This document shows positions 35,356 to 42,168 of a stretch of DNA of 64,000 bases, in pieces. A program made the position numbers and the translations under genes. The stretch's first letter is position 1. Every line of letters begins with the position of its first letter. The stretch spans positions 1 to 64,000 of the forward strand of contig JBBDWR010000022.1 of assembly GCA_040902745.1 (NCBI GenBank), read 5' to 3'. The DNA is from JBBDWR01 sp040902745. GTDB taxonomy: Bacteria > Actinomycetota > UBA4738 > HRBIN12. The notes below the pieces were generated by a model that saw nothing but the letters and a program-made list of their open reading frames with translations, searched no databases and had not been told where the DNA came from.

Positions 35356-35832
35356 ATGAGGGGCGACGCGAACGTGTTCTGCACCCGTTGTGGACATCCC
35401 AACAAAGACGACGCGCGGTTCTGCGCGCAGTGCGGAGCTCCGCTGCAGGACGAGACCACCGTGTCCCTGACCCCGGTCGAAGAGGAAGGTGCGGGAGAGG
35501 AAGAGTTCCCCTTCCCGCACGATCAACTGGAGACCGGACAGGCGCTCCTTCTCGTGAAGCGTGGCCCGAACGCCGGATCGACGTTTCTGATCGAGGCCGG
35601 TGAGACAACGGTCGGCCGACTCCCGGAGAGCGATGTTTTTCTCGACGACGTGACGGTATCGAGGTCGCACGCGCGTATCGAACGTCGAGACGGCGCGTTC
35701 TTCGTGAAGGACCTCGGCAGCCTGAACGGTACCTACGTGAACGGGGAGCGCGTCGACGAGACGAAGATGGCTTCCGGTGACGAGATCCAGGTCGGAAAGT
35801 TCAAGCTTGTGTTCTTCGCGGCGGGGGAGTGA
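35356..35832 (+). CDS. garA: GarA-like FHA-domain regulator with N-terminal zinc ribbon
   Basis: A 158-residue protein. Residues 9-26 form a zinc ribbon (CTRC...CAQC). Residues 32-36 are DETTV, matching the ETT phosphorylation motif of GarA. From about residue 65 comes an FHA domain nearly identical in its core to mycobacterial GarA: ALLLVKRGPNAGS, DVFLDDVTVSRSHARIE, LGSLNGTYVNGE and IQVGKFKLVF. GarA (Rv1827) is phosphorylated by PknB/PknG and tunes glutamate and 2-oxoglutarate metabolism. The zinc ribbon is absent from mycobacterial GarA as I know it. The position between gcvH and merR matches Rv1826-Rv1828. Confidence 0.9.
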   Translation: MRGDANVFCTRCGHPNKDDARFCAQCGAPLQDETTVSLTPVEEEGAGEEEFPFPHDQLETGQALLLVKRGPNAGSTFLIEAGETTVGRLPESDVFLDDVTVSRSHARIERRDGAFFVKDLGSLNGTYVNGERVDETKMASGDEIQVGKFKLVFFAAGE

Positions 35833-35842
35833 TCGCAGGCAG

Positions 35843-36577
35843 ATGGCGACAACGCGCAAGTATCAATCGATCGGCGAGGTCCTCGTGGCCGTCAAGACGG
35901 AGTTCCCGGACATCACGATCTCCAAGATCCGCTTCCTCGAGTCCGAGGGATTGATCGAACCCGAGCGCACGCCGTCCGGTTACCGCAAGTTCTACGAGCA
36001 GGACGTAGAACGCCTGCGCCACATCCTGAAGATGCAACGGGACGAATACCTGCCACTGAAAGTGATCAAGGAACGGCTCGCGAAGCAGGATGCTGGCGAG
36101 GCGATCGATGCCGAGGGCAACGCGGTCGCCGCACCACCCGAAGAGGCGGCGCTCGACGACGGAACCGACGACGAGATCGCGCAGCCCGCGACCGGACTGC
36201 AGATGTCGATCGAGGAGATGTCATCGGCCACCGGGGTGGAGCGCGAACGGATCCTCGAACTCGAGCAATACGGCCTGGTGCGCGCGCACGGACCGGAATC
36301 CGCTCGCTTCTACGACGGCGACGACTACATCGTCCTGTCGATCCTGCGCGACATGTTCCAGTACGGCATCGAACCCCGGCACCTCGGGATGTACAAGAAC
36401 TTCGAGGAGCGCGAGGCGTCTTTCTTCGAAACGATCGTGATGCCGTCGCTGCGCCAACGTAATCCGGACGCGCGTCGCGCCGCGGTGGACACGCTCAACG
36501 ACCTCTCCAAGATCTCCCGAAAACTCAAAGCCGCCCTGCTTCGGGTGAATCTGCGCGAGTACCTGCACGACGGCTGA
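35843..36577 (+). CDS. MerR-family transcriptional regulator (Rv1828-like)
   Basis: A 244-residue protein. Residues 5-75 form a MerR winged helix (SIGEVLVAVKTEFPDITISKIRFLESEGLIEPERTPSGYRKF, then DVERLRHILKMQRDEYLPL). An acidic linker follows (about 90-115), then a second helical region with another HTH-like motif (MSSATGVERERILELEQYGLV). No metal-ligand cysteines. It has the layout of Rv1828, which lies at the same place after garA. It starts 10 nt after garA, so the two are co-transcribed. Confidence 0.88.
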   Translation: MATTRKYQSIGEVLVAVKTEFPDITISKIRFLESEGLIEPERTPSGYRKFYEQDVERLRHILKMQRDEYLPLKVIKERLAKQDAGEAIDAEGNAVAAPPEEAALDDGTDDEIAQPATGLQMSIEEMSSATGVERERILELEQYGLVRAHGPESARFYDGDDYIVLSILRDMFQYGIEPRHLGMYKNFEEREASFFETIVMPSLRQRNPDARRAAVDTLNDLSKISRKLKAALLRVNLREYLHDG

Positions 36578-36598
36578 CCCTCGTTCCCGCACACGGTC

Positions 36599-36637
36599 AA
36601 GCGCCGGAGCCGACCCTTCCCCTCGGCTCCGGCGCTT
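36599..36637 (+). terminator. strong hairpin terminator after merR
   Basis: Perfect 15-bp stem: AAGCGCCGGAGCCGA (36599-36613) with TCGGCTCCGGCGCTT (36623-36637), 9-nt loop. Only a short T pair follows, but stem strength and the place after a stop codon support termination of the garA-merR unit. Confidence 0.75.
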
Positions 36638-36653
36638 CGGCCGATCCGGCCCG

Positions 36654-36659
36654 TACGAT
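36654..36659 (+). promoter_or_regulatory. -10 hexamer of leaderless dac promoter
   Basis: TACGAT, 6 nt before the ATG at 36666; no Shine-Dalgarno is present. Confidence 0.45.
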
Positions 36660-36665
36660 GCTGCG

Positions 36666-37973
36666 ATGGGTCCGAGCCGCTCCGTGCACCGTCATCGGCG
36701 ACCGCCTTCGCCCGCCCGAGCGCGGGTCGCGGTGGGATCGCTCGCGGCGGTCGTGGCCCTCCTGGTCGCCGGACTGGCTCCCACAGGCGCCGGAGCGGTC
36801 GAGGTTCCGCCACCGACGCCGGTGGACGGCAAGCCGTCTCCGTTCGTCACGGATCTGCAAACCCCGGAGCCGTCGCCCCGTGCGCCGAGCATCAGGGCCC
36901 CCGTCGGCGTGTTGGCCGACCTCGACTCCGGACAGGTGCTGTTCTCGAAGGGGTTAAACGATCAGCGCCCGATCGCGAGCGTCACGAAGCTGATGACCGT
37001 GCTCGTCGCAATCGATCGCGCCGATCTCGATGACGTCGTTACGATCGGCCCGAACGCGTCACCACGGGTCAGCGGGTACCACGGGTCCGAGATCGACCTG
37101 CGAGTGGGGGAACAACTCACCGTGGAGCAGCTCGTAACCGCGGCCCTGATCCAATCGGCGAACGACGCGGCCGTGGCACTCGCCGAGTACGTCGGCGGTT
37201 CCGTGCAGCGATTCGTCGCGATGATGAACGCCAAAGCCAGGCGGCTCGGGATGCGGGACACACGATTCGCCTCCGCGAGCGGACTCGAGGACTCTGGCCG
37301 ATCGACCGCAAGTGATCTCTTGGTCCTCGCCAGCGAGGTGATGCAGATCGATGCCGTCGCTCGGATCGTTGCCACGAAGTTCGCGCAGATCCCCGCGCCC
37401 GATGGCAAGCCGAGGGAGATACAGAACCGCAACGTGCTGCTGTGGTTGTACCCGGGTGCGATCGGCATCAAGACCGGCTACACGACGGGCGCGCGTTTCT
37501 GCCTCGTGGGCGCGGCGGAACGCGACGGCCTCCGGCTGGCCACCGTGGTCTTGGGAGCGCCGACGCCGGAGGGACAATTCAGCGACTCTGCAGCGTTGCT
37601 GAACTATGGCTTCGCCGCGTTCGAACGACACACGTTCGTGGAGGATGGCCAACCGCTCGGCTCACTGCAGATCCCCGGGGGGGCAGTATCAGGCTCATCG
37701 GCGGGGAGTCTCGAGGCGTTGGTTCCGACGGCACAGGCCGATGCTGCGACGCAGCGCTTCATTGCGGCTCCCGATGCGGCGTTCCCGCCGGCGCCCGGCG
37801 AACAGATCGGCGCTCTCCTCATCGAATCGGGCCGCTTGGATCTCGGGGAGGTGCCCGTGATCGCCGCGGACGTTCCGCCACCACCGCCGGCGATGCAGGG
37901 GCCGTGGTGGCGTCGCACGCTGACCTCGCTTACCGACGCGACCGGCGACCTGGCCCGGGGGCTTCTCACCTGA
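36666..37973 (+). CDS. D-alanyl-D-alanine carboxypeptidase (penicillin-binding protein, S11 family)
   Basis: A 435-residue secreted enzyme. A signal peptide (hydrophobic core about 21-40) and a Pro-rich linker precede the catalytic domain. The S11 triad motifs are S105-V-T-K108, S164-A-N166 and K269-T-G271. It trims the terminal D-Ala from peptidoglycan stem peptides. The C-terminus (about 340-435) is Ala/Pro-rich and ends with WWRRTLTSLTDAT, a possible amphipathic membrane anchor; there is no clear TM helix. Confidence 0.92.
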   Translation: MGPSRSVHRHRRPPSPARARVAVGSLAAVVALLVAGLAPTGAGAVEVPPPTPVDGKPSPFVTDLQTPEPSPRAPSIRAPVGVLADLDSGQVLFSKGLNDQRPIASVTKLMTVLVAIDRADLDDVVTIGPNASPRVSGYHGSEIDLRVGEQLTVEQLVTAALIQSANDAAVALAEYVGGSVQRFVAMMNAKARRLGMRDTRFASASGLEDSGRSTASDLLVLASEVMQIDAVARIVATKFAQIPAPDGKPREIQNRNVLLWLYPGAIGIKTGYTTGARFCLVGAAERDGLRLATVVLGAPTPEGQFSDSAALLNYGFAAFERHTFVEDGQPLGSLQIPGGAVSGSSAGSLEALVPTAQADAATQRFIAAPDAAFPPAPGEQIGALLIESGRLDLGEVPVIAADVPPPPPAMQGPWWRRTLTSLTDATGDLARGLLT

Positions 37974-37982
37974 CCTGCGGAC

Positions 37983-37988
37983 TACGAT
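37983..37988 (+). promoter_or_regulatory. -10 hexamer that fixes the hpt start
   Basis: TACGAT overlaps the first in-frame ATG (37987) but lies 7 nt before the second (37996), so the second is the likely leaderless start. Confidence 0.5.
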
Positions 37989-37995
37989 GACCGGC

Positions 37996-38589
37996 ATGCC
38001 GAAGATCGCCAGCACGCTGTTTGCGCGCAACGAGGTCCAGCGACGGGTGGGGGAGCTCGGACGGGAGATCGCTGCGGAGTTCGACGGTCGCGACCCCATC
38101 CTCGTGTCGGTACTCAAGGGGGGCACGATCTTCCTGGCCGACTTGATGCGCGCGGTCGGGGCGTCGCTGGAGGTCGACTTCCTGTCGATCTCGGGATTCG
38201 GGGACGTGGACGAGTCGCTCGGCCGCGTGAAGATCCTCAAGGACCTCGACTCCGACATCGCGGGTCGCGATGTGATCCTGGTCGAGGACATCGTCGATAC
38301 GGGGCTGACACTCTCGTACCTGTTGTCCACGTTGACCGCACGCGACCCCGGATCCGTGACGGTCTGCACACTCTTAGACAAGTCCGTGCGTCGCATCGCG
38401 CCCGTGGAAGTTCGCTGGGTCGGCTTCGATTGCCCTGATCGCTTCGTGGTCGGTTACGGATTGGATTTTCGTCAGCGGTACCGCAACCTGCCGGACGTGC
38501 TCGCGATAGAGGATATGAGTGCGCTGCAAGCAGATCCGGACGCTCTGCTCCCGTTGCTCGAGACGCTCGACGACGGCGGCGGAGCATAG
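37996..38589 (+). CDS. hpt: hypoxanthine phosphoribosyltransferase
   Basis: A 197-residue type I phosphoribosyltransferase salvaging hypoxanthine/guanine. The PRPP loop is ILVEDIVDTGLTLSYL; the PPi loop is SVLKGGTIFLADLMRA; the base-binding DKSVRRIAPVEVRWVGFDCPDRFVVGYGLDF block is typical of bacterial Hpt. The ATG at 37987 is in frame but overlaps the predicted -10, so the ATG at 37996 (MPKIAS) is preferred. Confidence 0.93.
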   Translation: MPKIASTLFARNEVQRRVGELGREIAAEFDGRDPILVSVLKGGTIFLADLMRAVGASLEVDFLSISGFGDVDESLGRVKILKDLDSDIAGRDVILVEDIVDTGLTLSYLLSTLTARDPGSVTVCTLLDKSVRRIAPVEVRWVGFDCPDRFVVGYGLDFRQRYRNLPDVLAIEDMSALQADPDALLPLLETLDDGGGA

Positions 38590-38624
38590 GTTGTCGGAGG
38601 CAACTATGAGGGGGTACGGTCGCC

Positions 38625-38630
38625 TACGAT
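38625..38630 (+). promoter_or_regulatory. -10 hexamer that fixes the start of the DUF151 gene
   Basis: TACGAT overlaps the ATG at 38629 and lies 7 nt before the ATG at 38638, pointing to the latter as a leaderless start. Confidence 0.45.
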
Positions 38631-38637
38631 GATCGAG

Positions 38638-39105
38638 ATGGACCTCGCCGGCGTCCGCGTAGAGCTGCCCACGAACCAACCGATCGTGCTGTTGAAGGAG
38701 CGAGCTGGCGAACGGTACCTCCCGATCTGGATCGGTGCGTCCGAAGCCGCGGCGATCGCGCTGTCGCTGCAGGGGGTCGTGACGCCCCGTCCGATGACGC
38801 ATGATCTGATGAAGGACATGCTCGACGAGCTTGCTGTCGGGGTGAGCAAGATCCTGATCACCGAGCTTCGAGAGGGAACCTTCTACGCGACGATCGAGAT
38901 GTCGCGCAACGGCTCCAGCTACGAGCTGTCGTCTCGGCCGAGTGACGCGATCGCCCTGGCGGTGCGGCTGTCCGTGCCGATCTTCGCGGCAGAGGATGTG
39001 CTCACGGAGGCGTCGATCTTGATCCCCGACGGTGATGAGGAAGAAGAGGTCGAGAAGTTCCGGGAGTTCCTCGACCAGGTCAACCCGGAGGACTTCCAGG
39101 CTTGA
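38638..39105 (+). CDS. bifunctional nuclease family (DUF151) protein
   Basis: A 155-residue protein of the DUF151/BFN family, similar throughout to Rv1829. Seen are LPTNQPIVLLKE, RYLPIWIGASEAAAIALSLQG, PRPMTHDLM, SYELSSRPSDAIALAVRLSVPIFAAE and an acidic EKFREFLDQVNPEDF end. Plant homologues have nuclease activity; in bacteria the role is unsettled. The place between two merR genes near gcv matches M. tuberculosis. Confidence 0.88.
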   Translation: MDLAGVRVELPTNQPIVLLKERAGERYLPIWIGASEAAAIALSLQGVVTPRPMTHDLMKDMLDELAVGVSKILITELREGTFYATIEMSRNGSSYELSSRPSDAIALAVRLSVPIFAAEDVLTEASILIPDGDEEEEVEKFREFLDQVNPEDFQA

Positions 39106-39153
39106 ACGCGCGGCCGGCCCCGATGTGGGGCGCGGCGAGGGGTTCGCTCCGGC

Positions 39154-39639
39154 TCACCGCGAGTAGAAGATCTGGGTCGTCCACACCGCGCGCTTGCCGC
39201 ACATGTTGCCCTTCCAGGCCGTCACGACCCCCAGGCCGATCCTTCTGTAGCTGCGTTTGAGGATGTTCGCGCGATGGGCCGCGCTGCGCATGAGCGCGCG
39301 CAGCACCCGGCGCACCGAGCCGCCGCACCCGAGGTTCTCCCCCCAGGGCGTCAGGCTGCGCCTCGCCATGTACCTGCTCAGCCCGGCCGTATGGAACATG
39401 TCGTTGCGCCGGATCATCGCGCGGGTATGGCGGCGAGCCTTCTTCGAGAGCCGCCGGTCGATCGTCACGGGCCGGCGGCCCTTGCGCTCGCGGATTTCGT
39501 TGAGCTGGTGCAGCATCTTGCTGCGCAGCGGTCGCGCGGCCGAGGCGGATGGGGCGAACGCCAGCGACGATCCGATCAGCATCGAGGAGAGGACCACCGC
39601 TGCGACGAACGCCCGGACGAGGTTCCCGGTTCGTAGCAT
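39154..39639 (-). CDS. secreted CAP-domain (SCP/PR1-like) protein, copy 1
   Basis: A 161-residue protein with a signal peptide (LVRAFVAAVVLSSMLIGSSLAF, cleaved near residue 34) and a CAP domain (about 38-160). Recognised are LHQLNEIRERKGRRPVTID, the H-T-x-A-M/x pattern RHTRAMIRRNDMFH, WGENLGCGG and HRANILKRSYRRIGLGV. CAP proteins bind ligands or wall components outside the cell. A second CAP gene of similar size lies at 44010. Only this copy has paired Cys residues (GCGG and GNMCGK). A TAGGGT hexamer lies 7 nt before the ATG. Confidence 0.88.
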   Translation of the reverse strand: MLRTGNLVRAFVAAVVLSSMLIGSSLAFAPSASAARPLRSKMLHQLNEIRERKGRRPVTIDRRLSKKARRHTRAMIRRNDMFHTAGLSRYMARRSLTPWGENLGCGGSVRRVLRALMRSAAHRANILKRSYRRIGLGVVTAWKGNMCGKRAVWTTQIFYSR

Positions 39640-39646
39640 GCGGGGG

Positions 39647-39652
39647 ACCCTA
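39647..39652 (-). promoter_or_regulatory. -10 hexamer of leaderless CAP gene promoter
   Basis: TAGGGT on the minus strand, 7 nt before the ATG at 39639; no ribosome-binding site is seen. Confidence 0.4.
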
Positions 39653-39842
39653 CCAAGGCCCTTCGCGCCGCGGGGGATTCGGAGTGGCCCCGCCGTACGC
39701 CCCCCCGCGAAGAGTCGGGCGAAGCCCCAGGTGAGGCATCGAAGGCGCAGGGAGCCGAGTGAAAGCCCAGTTCAGAGGGTGTGACTGAGGGTGCAGAACT
39801 TTCTTTCGTTAAGATCGAGGCGGGGCGCGATCTGACCGGTCC

Positions 39843-39872
39843 TTGACCCCCCCGGCGCCGCTGGGCTAGGGT
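39843..39872 (+). promoter_or_regulatory. promoter upstream of the second merR
   Basis: TTGACC (39843-39848), 18-nt spacer and TAGGGT (39867-39872). Elongated spacers are usual for MerR-controlled promoters, though 18 nt is only slightly long. Confidence 0.55.
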
Positions 39873-39882
39873 GACTACGCCC

Positions 39883-39894
39883 CCGTAATTACGG
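39883..39894. promoter_or_regulatory. palindrome CCGTAATTACGG at the merR transcription start
   Basis: A perfect 12-bp palindrome, AT-rich in the middle and unlike its GC-rich surroundings. It sits about 11 nt downstream of the predicted -10 and 7 nt before the merR start. A candidate autoregulatory operator. Confidence 0.55.
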
Positions 39895-39901
39895 AGTTGT
39901 G

Positions 39902-40348
39902 ATGAGCGAACAGGTCGGATACCGCGTCCCTGAGGTCACCAAACTCGTCGGCATCACCTACCGCCAGCTCGACTATTGGGCGCGGACGGGGTTGGTGCGA
40001 CCCTCGATCAAGGACGCCCAGGGGTCCGGAAGCCAGCGCCTGTACTCGTTCCAGGATCTGGTCACCCTCAAAGTGATCAATAATTTGCTCAAGACCGGCG
40101 TCTCTCTGCAGCGTGTCCGCAAGGCCGTCGAGCATCTCCATGGCCTGCGGAAGGCTCCGCAATCGCTCACTCTGATGTCCGACGGCAACCGGATCTACGA
40201 GGCGTCGTCGCCCGATCAGATCGTCGATCTGCTCGCGGGTGGTCAGGGTGTGTTCGCGATCGCCGTCGACAAGGTGTGGACCGACCTCGAGGGAACCGTG
40301 GCGAAGGGACGCCCCCCGACCAAGAAGGCACAGGCCGGGAGCGCGTGA
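39902..40348 (+). CDS. MerR-family transcriptional regulator (Rv1830-like)
   Basis: A 148-residue protein with an N-terminal MerR winged helix (YRVPEVTKLVGITYRQLDYWARTGLVRPS, then SQRLYSFQDLVTLKVINNLLKTGVSLQRVRKAVEHL). A small C-terminal domain (SLTLMSDGNRIYEASSPDQIVDLLAGGQGVFAIAVDKVW) probably binds an effector. It lies after the nuclease-family gene as Rv1830 does, and just before gcvP. It ends with a GTGA overlap onto the next gene. Confidence 0.88.
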   Translation: MSEQVGYRVPEVTKLVGITYRQLDYWARTGLVRPSIKDAQGSGSQRLYSFQDLVTLKVINNLLKTGVSLQRVRKAVEHLHGLRKAPQSLTLMSDGNRIYEASSPDQIVDLLAGGQGVFAIAVDKVWTDLEGTVAKGRPPTKKAQAGSA

Positions 40349-40734
40349 GTCCCACCCAGGCCGCGGCGGCGACGCCGTCGGCCGGTTCGTCCGACCTCAA
40401 GAGCGACATCGCCGGGTTCGCGCACGCCAGCGAACAGCAGTTCGCGAAACTCCTCGACTTCTATCAGATCGAGTGGGCGTACGAACCGACATCGTTCGAC
40501 ATCGACTGGGATGTGGACGGCAAGGTCACCCAGCGGTTCACGCCCGACTTCTACCTTCCCCAGTACGACCTCTACATCGAGATCACGACGCTGAACCAGA
40601 AGCTCGTTACCAAGAAGAACCGCAAGGTACGCAGGCTCCGGGAACTGTATCCCGACGTGAAGTGCAAGATCTTCTACCAACGCGACTACCTTTCGCTCGT
40701 CTCGAAGTACGGGCTGGAGGACCTCACCGGCTGA
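40345..40734 (+). CDS. PD-(D/E)XK nuclease-like protein of unknown function
   Basis: A 129-residue protein, translationally coupled (GTGA) to the merR gene. After a disordered N-terminus, residues 28-115 fit a restriction-endonuclease-like core. Glu30 lies in a first helix (SEQQFAKLLDFY), TPDFYLP has Pro67-Asp68, and LYIEIT has Glu79 on the next strand. A Lys-rich helix (TKKNRKVRRLREL) and a final strand KCKIFYQRDY follow. The usual catalytic Lys after the Glu is Thr81 here; Lys86 or Lys90 might substitute. I do not recognise a named family. The start at 40345 is set by the coupling. Confidence 0.6.
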   Translation: MSPTQAAAATPSAGSSDLKSDIAGFAHASEQQFAKLLDFYQIEWAYEPTSFDIDWDVDGKVTQRFTPDFYLPQYDLYIEITTLNQKLVTKKNRKVRRLRELYPDVKCKIFYQRDYLSLVSKYGLEDLTG

Positions 40735-40820
40735 CGGCGGACCGACCGCGCCCGACGGATCGGTGTCGGCTCGCGGTACTCGTGCGACGGATCGACCGAG
40801 GGCAACGCTCGCTCCACTCG

Positions 40821-40826
40821 TAGACT
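40821..40826 (+). promoter_or_regulatory. -10 hexamer of leaderless gcvPA promoter
   Basis: TAGACT, 7 nt before the gcvPA ATG at 40834; no Shine-Dalgarno. Confidence 0.45.
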
Positions 40827-40833
40827 GGCCGCG

Positions 40834-42168
40834 ATGCGATTCGCTCCGCACACCGACGACGACGTTCGCGAGATGCTCGCGAGGATCGGTCAGGGCTCGC
40901 TGGACGATCTGTTCGACTCGATCCCGCCCGCGGTCCGCCTCGAGCGACCTCTCGACATCCCCGGGGGACTCTCGGAGATGGAGGTCCTCGCGGACCTCGC
41001 GGCCCTGTCCGCCCGAGATCGCAGCGTGGACGAACTCGTGTGTTTCGCAGGGGGCGGCGCGTACGACCACTACGTTCCCAGTGTCGTGTGGGCGCTTGCC
41101 GGACGCTCAGAGTTCCAGACTTCCTACACCCCCTACCAGCCCGAGCTGTCGCAGGGCGTACTCCAAGCTCTCTTCGAGTTCCAGTCGATGGTCTGCGAGC
41201 TCACGGCCCTCGAAGTGTCGAACGCCTCGTTGTACGACGGGGCGACCGCGCTCGTGGAAGCGGTCAACCTGTCTCGTCAGGGGCCGCGGACGCGGGTGCT
41301 CGTCGCGGACACGGTTGATCCTCGGTTCGTGCAGACCCTGGCCGCCTACGGGAGGGGAGCGGGCTACGAACCGGAGCTGTTCCCGGGCGCCCAGGGGCAA
41401 GCGGTTGCGCCGTCCGTCGGCGACGATGTCGCGTGCGTGATCCTGCAGCACCCCAACGTGTTCGGGATCCTCGAGCCGGCACGGAGCATCTTCGGTGCCG
41501 CGCACGACGGCGGGGCCCGAGCGGTGCAAATTTTCGACCCGCTGTCCCTCGGCGTGCTCGCCCCGCCCGGCCAGCTCGGCGCGGACGTCGCGGTCGCCGA
41601 GGGACAGCCCCTCGGAAACCACCTGAACTTCGGCGGGCCCTACCTGGGCCTGATCGCCGCCCGGATGGACGACGTGCGCCGGATGCCGGGGCGCATCGTC
41701 GGGGAGACCGTCGATGTGGACGGACGCACCGGGTACGTGCTGACGCTCCAGGCCCGCGAACAGCACATCCGCCGCGAGAAGGCCAACTCCAATATCTGCA
41801 CGAACCAGACCCTGATGGCCCTCGCTGCCACGGTCTACCTGTCCTGGCTCGGCCCTCGGGGCCTGGAGGAGGTGGGGGAGTTGTGCGTCGCGAGGTCGCA
41901 CTACGCCGCCACCCGGCTGACCGGGATCCCCGGAGTGCAGCTCGCGTACCCAGATGCACCGTTCTTCAAAGAGTTCGCGTTACGACTGCCGCGTTCCGCC
42001 GCCGGCGTTCGCGACGCGCTCCTGGACCGGGGGATCCTCGCCGGTGTCCCTCTCCCGTGGGCCGGATCCGACGTTCTGCTCGTCGCCGTCACCGAACGGC
42101 GGACCCGTGGCGAGATCGATGCCTTCGCCGAGGCACTCGCGTGGAGCTTGAAGGAGGGATCATCGTGA
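40834..42168 (+). CDS. gcvPA: glycine dehydrogenase (decarboxylating) subunit 1
   Basis: A 444-residue N-terminal half of the P protein of the glycine cleavage system. It has the MRFAPHTDDDVREMLARIG start, FAGGGAYDHYVPSVV, TSYTPYQPELSQGVLQALFEFQ, ASLYDGATALVEA, and AREQHIRREKANSNICTNQTLMAL. P protein decarboxylates glycine with PLP and passes the aminomethyl group to GcvH. It is a separate gene, unlike the fused actinobacterial GcvB, and overlaps gcvPB by GTGA. Confidence 0.95.
   Translation: MRFAPHTDDDVREMLARIGQGSLDDLFDSIPPAVRLERPLDIPGGLSEMEVLADLAALSARDRSVDELVCFAGGGAYDHYVPSVVWALAGRSEFQTSYTPYQPELSQGVLQALFEFQSMVCELTALEVSNASLYDGATALVEAVNLSRQGPRTRVLVADTVDPRFVQTLAAYGRGAGYEPELFPGAQGQAVAPSVGDDVACVILQHPNVFGILEPARSIFGAAHDGGARAVQIFDPLSLGVLAPPGQLGADVAVAEGQPLGNHLNFGGPYLGLIAARMDDVRRMPGRIVGETVDVDGRTGYVLTLQAREQHIRREKANSNICTNQTLMALAATVYLSWLGPRGLEEVGELCVARSHYAATRLTGIPGVQLAYPDAPFFKEFALRLPRSAAGVRDALLDRGILAGVPLPWAGSDVLLVAVTERRTRGEIDAFAEALAWSLKEGSS

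Noticed and set aside
39640..39790. A second GEMM-I or c-di-AMP riboswitch upstream of the other CAP gene
   Set aside because: The minus strand there lacks GCAAACC, GGACGCAAAGC and the tetraloop hairpin, and a leaderless promoter lies right at the ATG.
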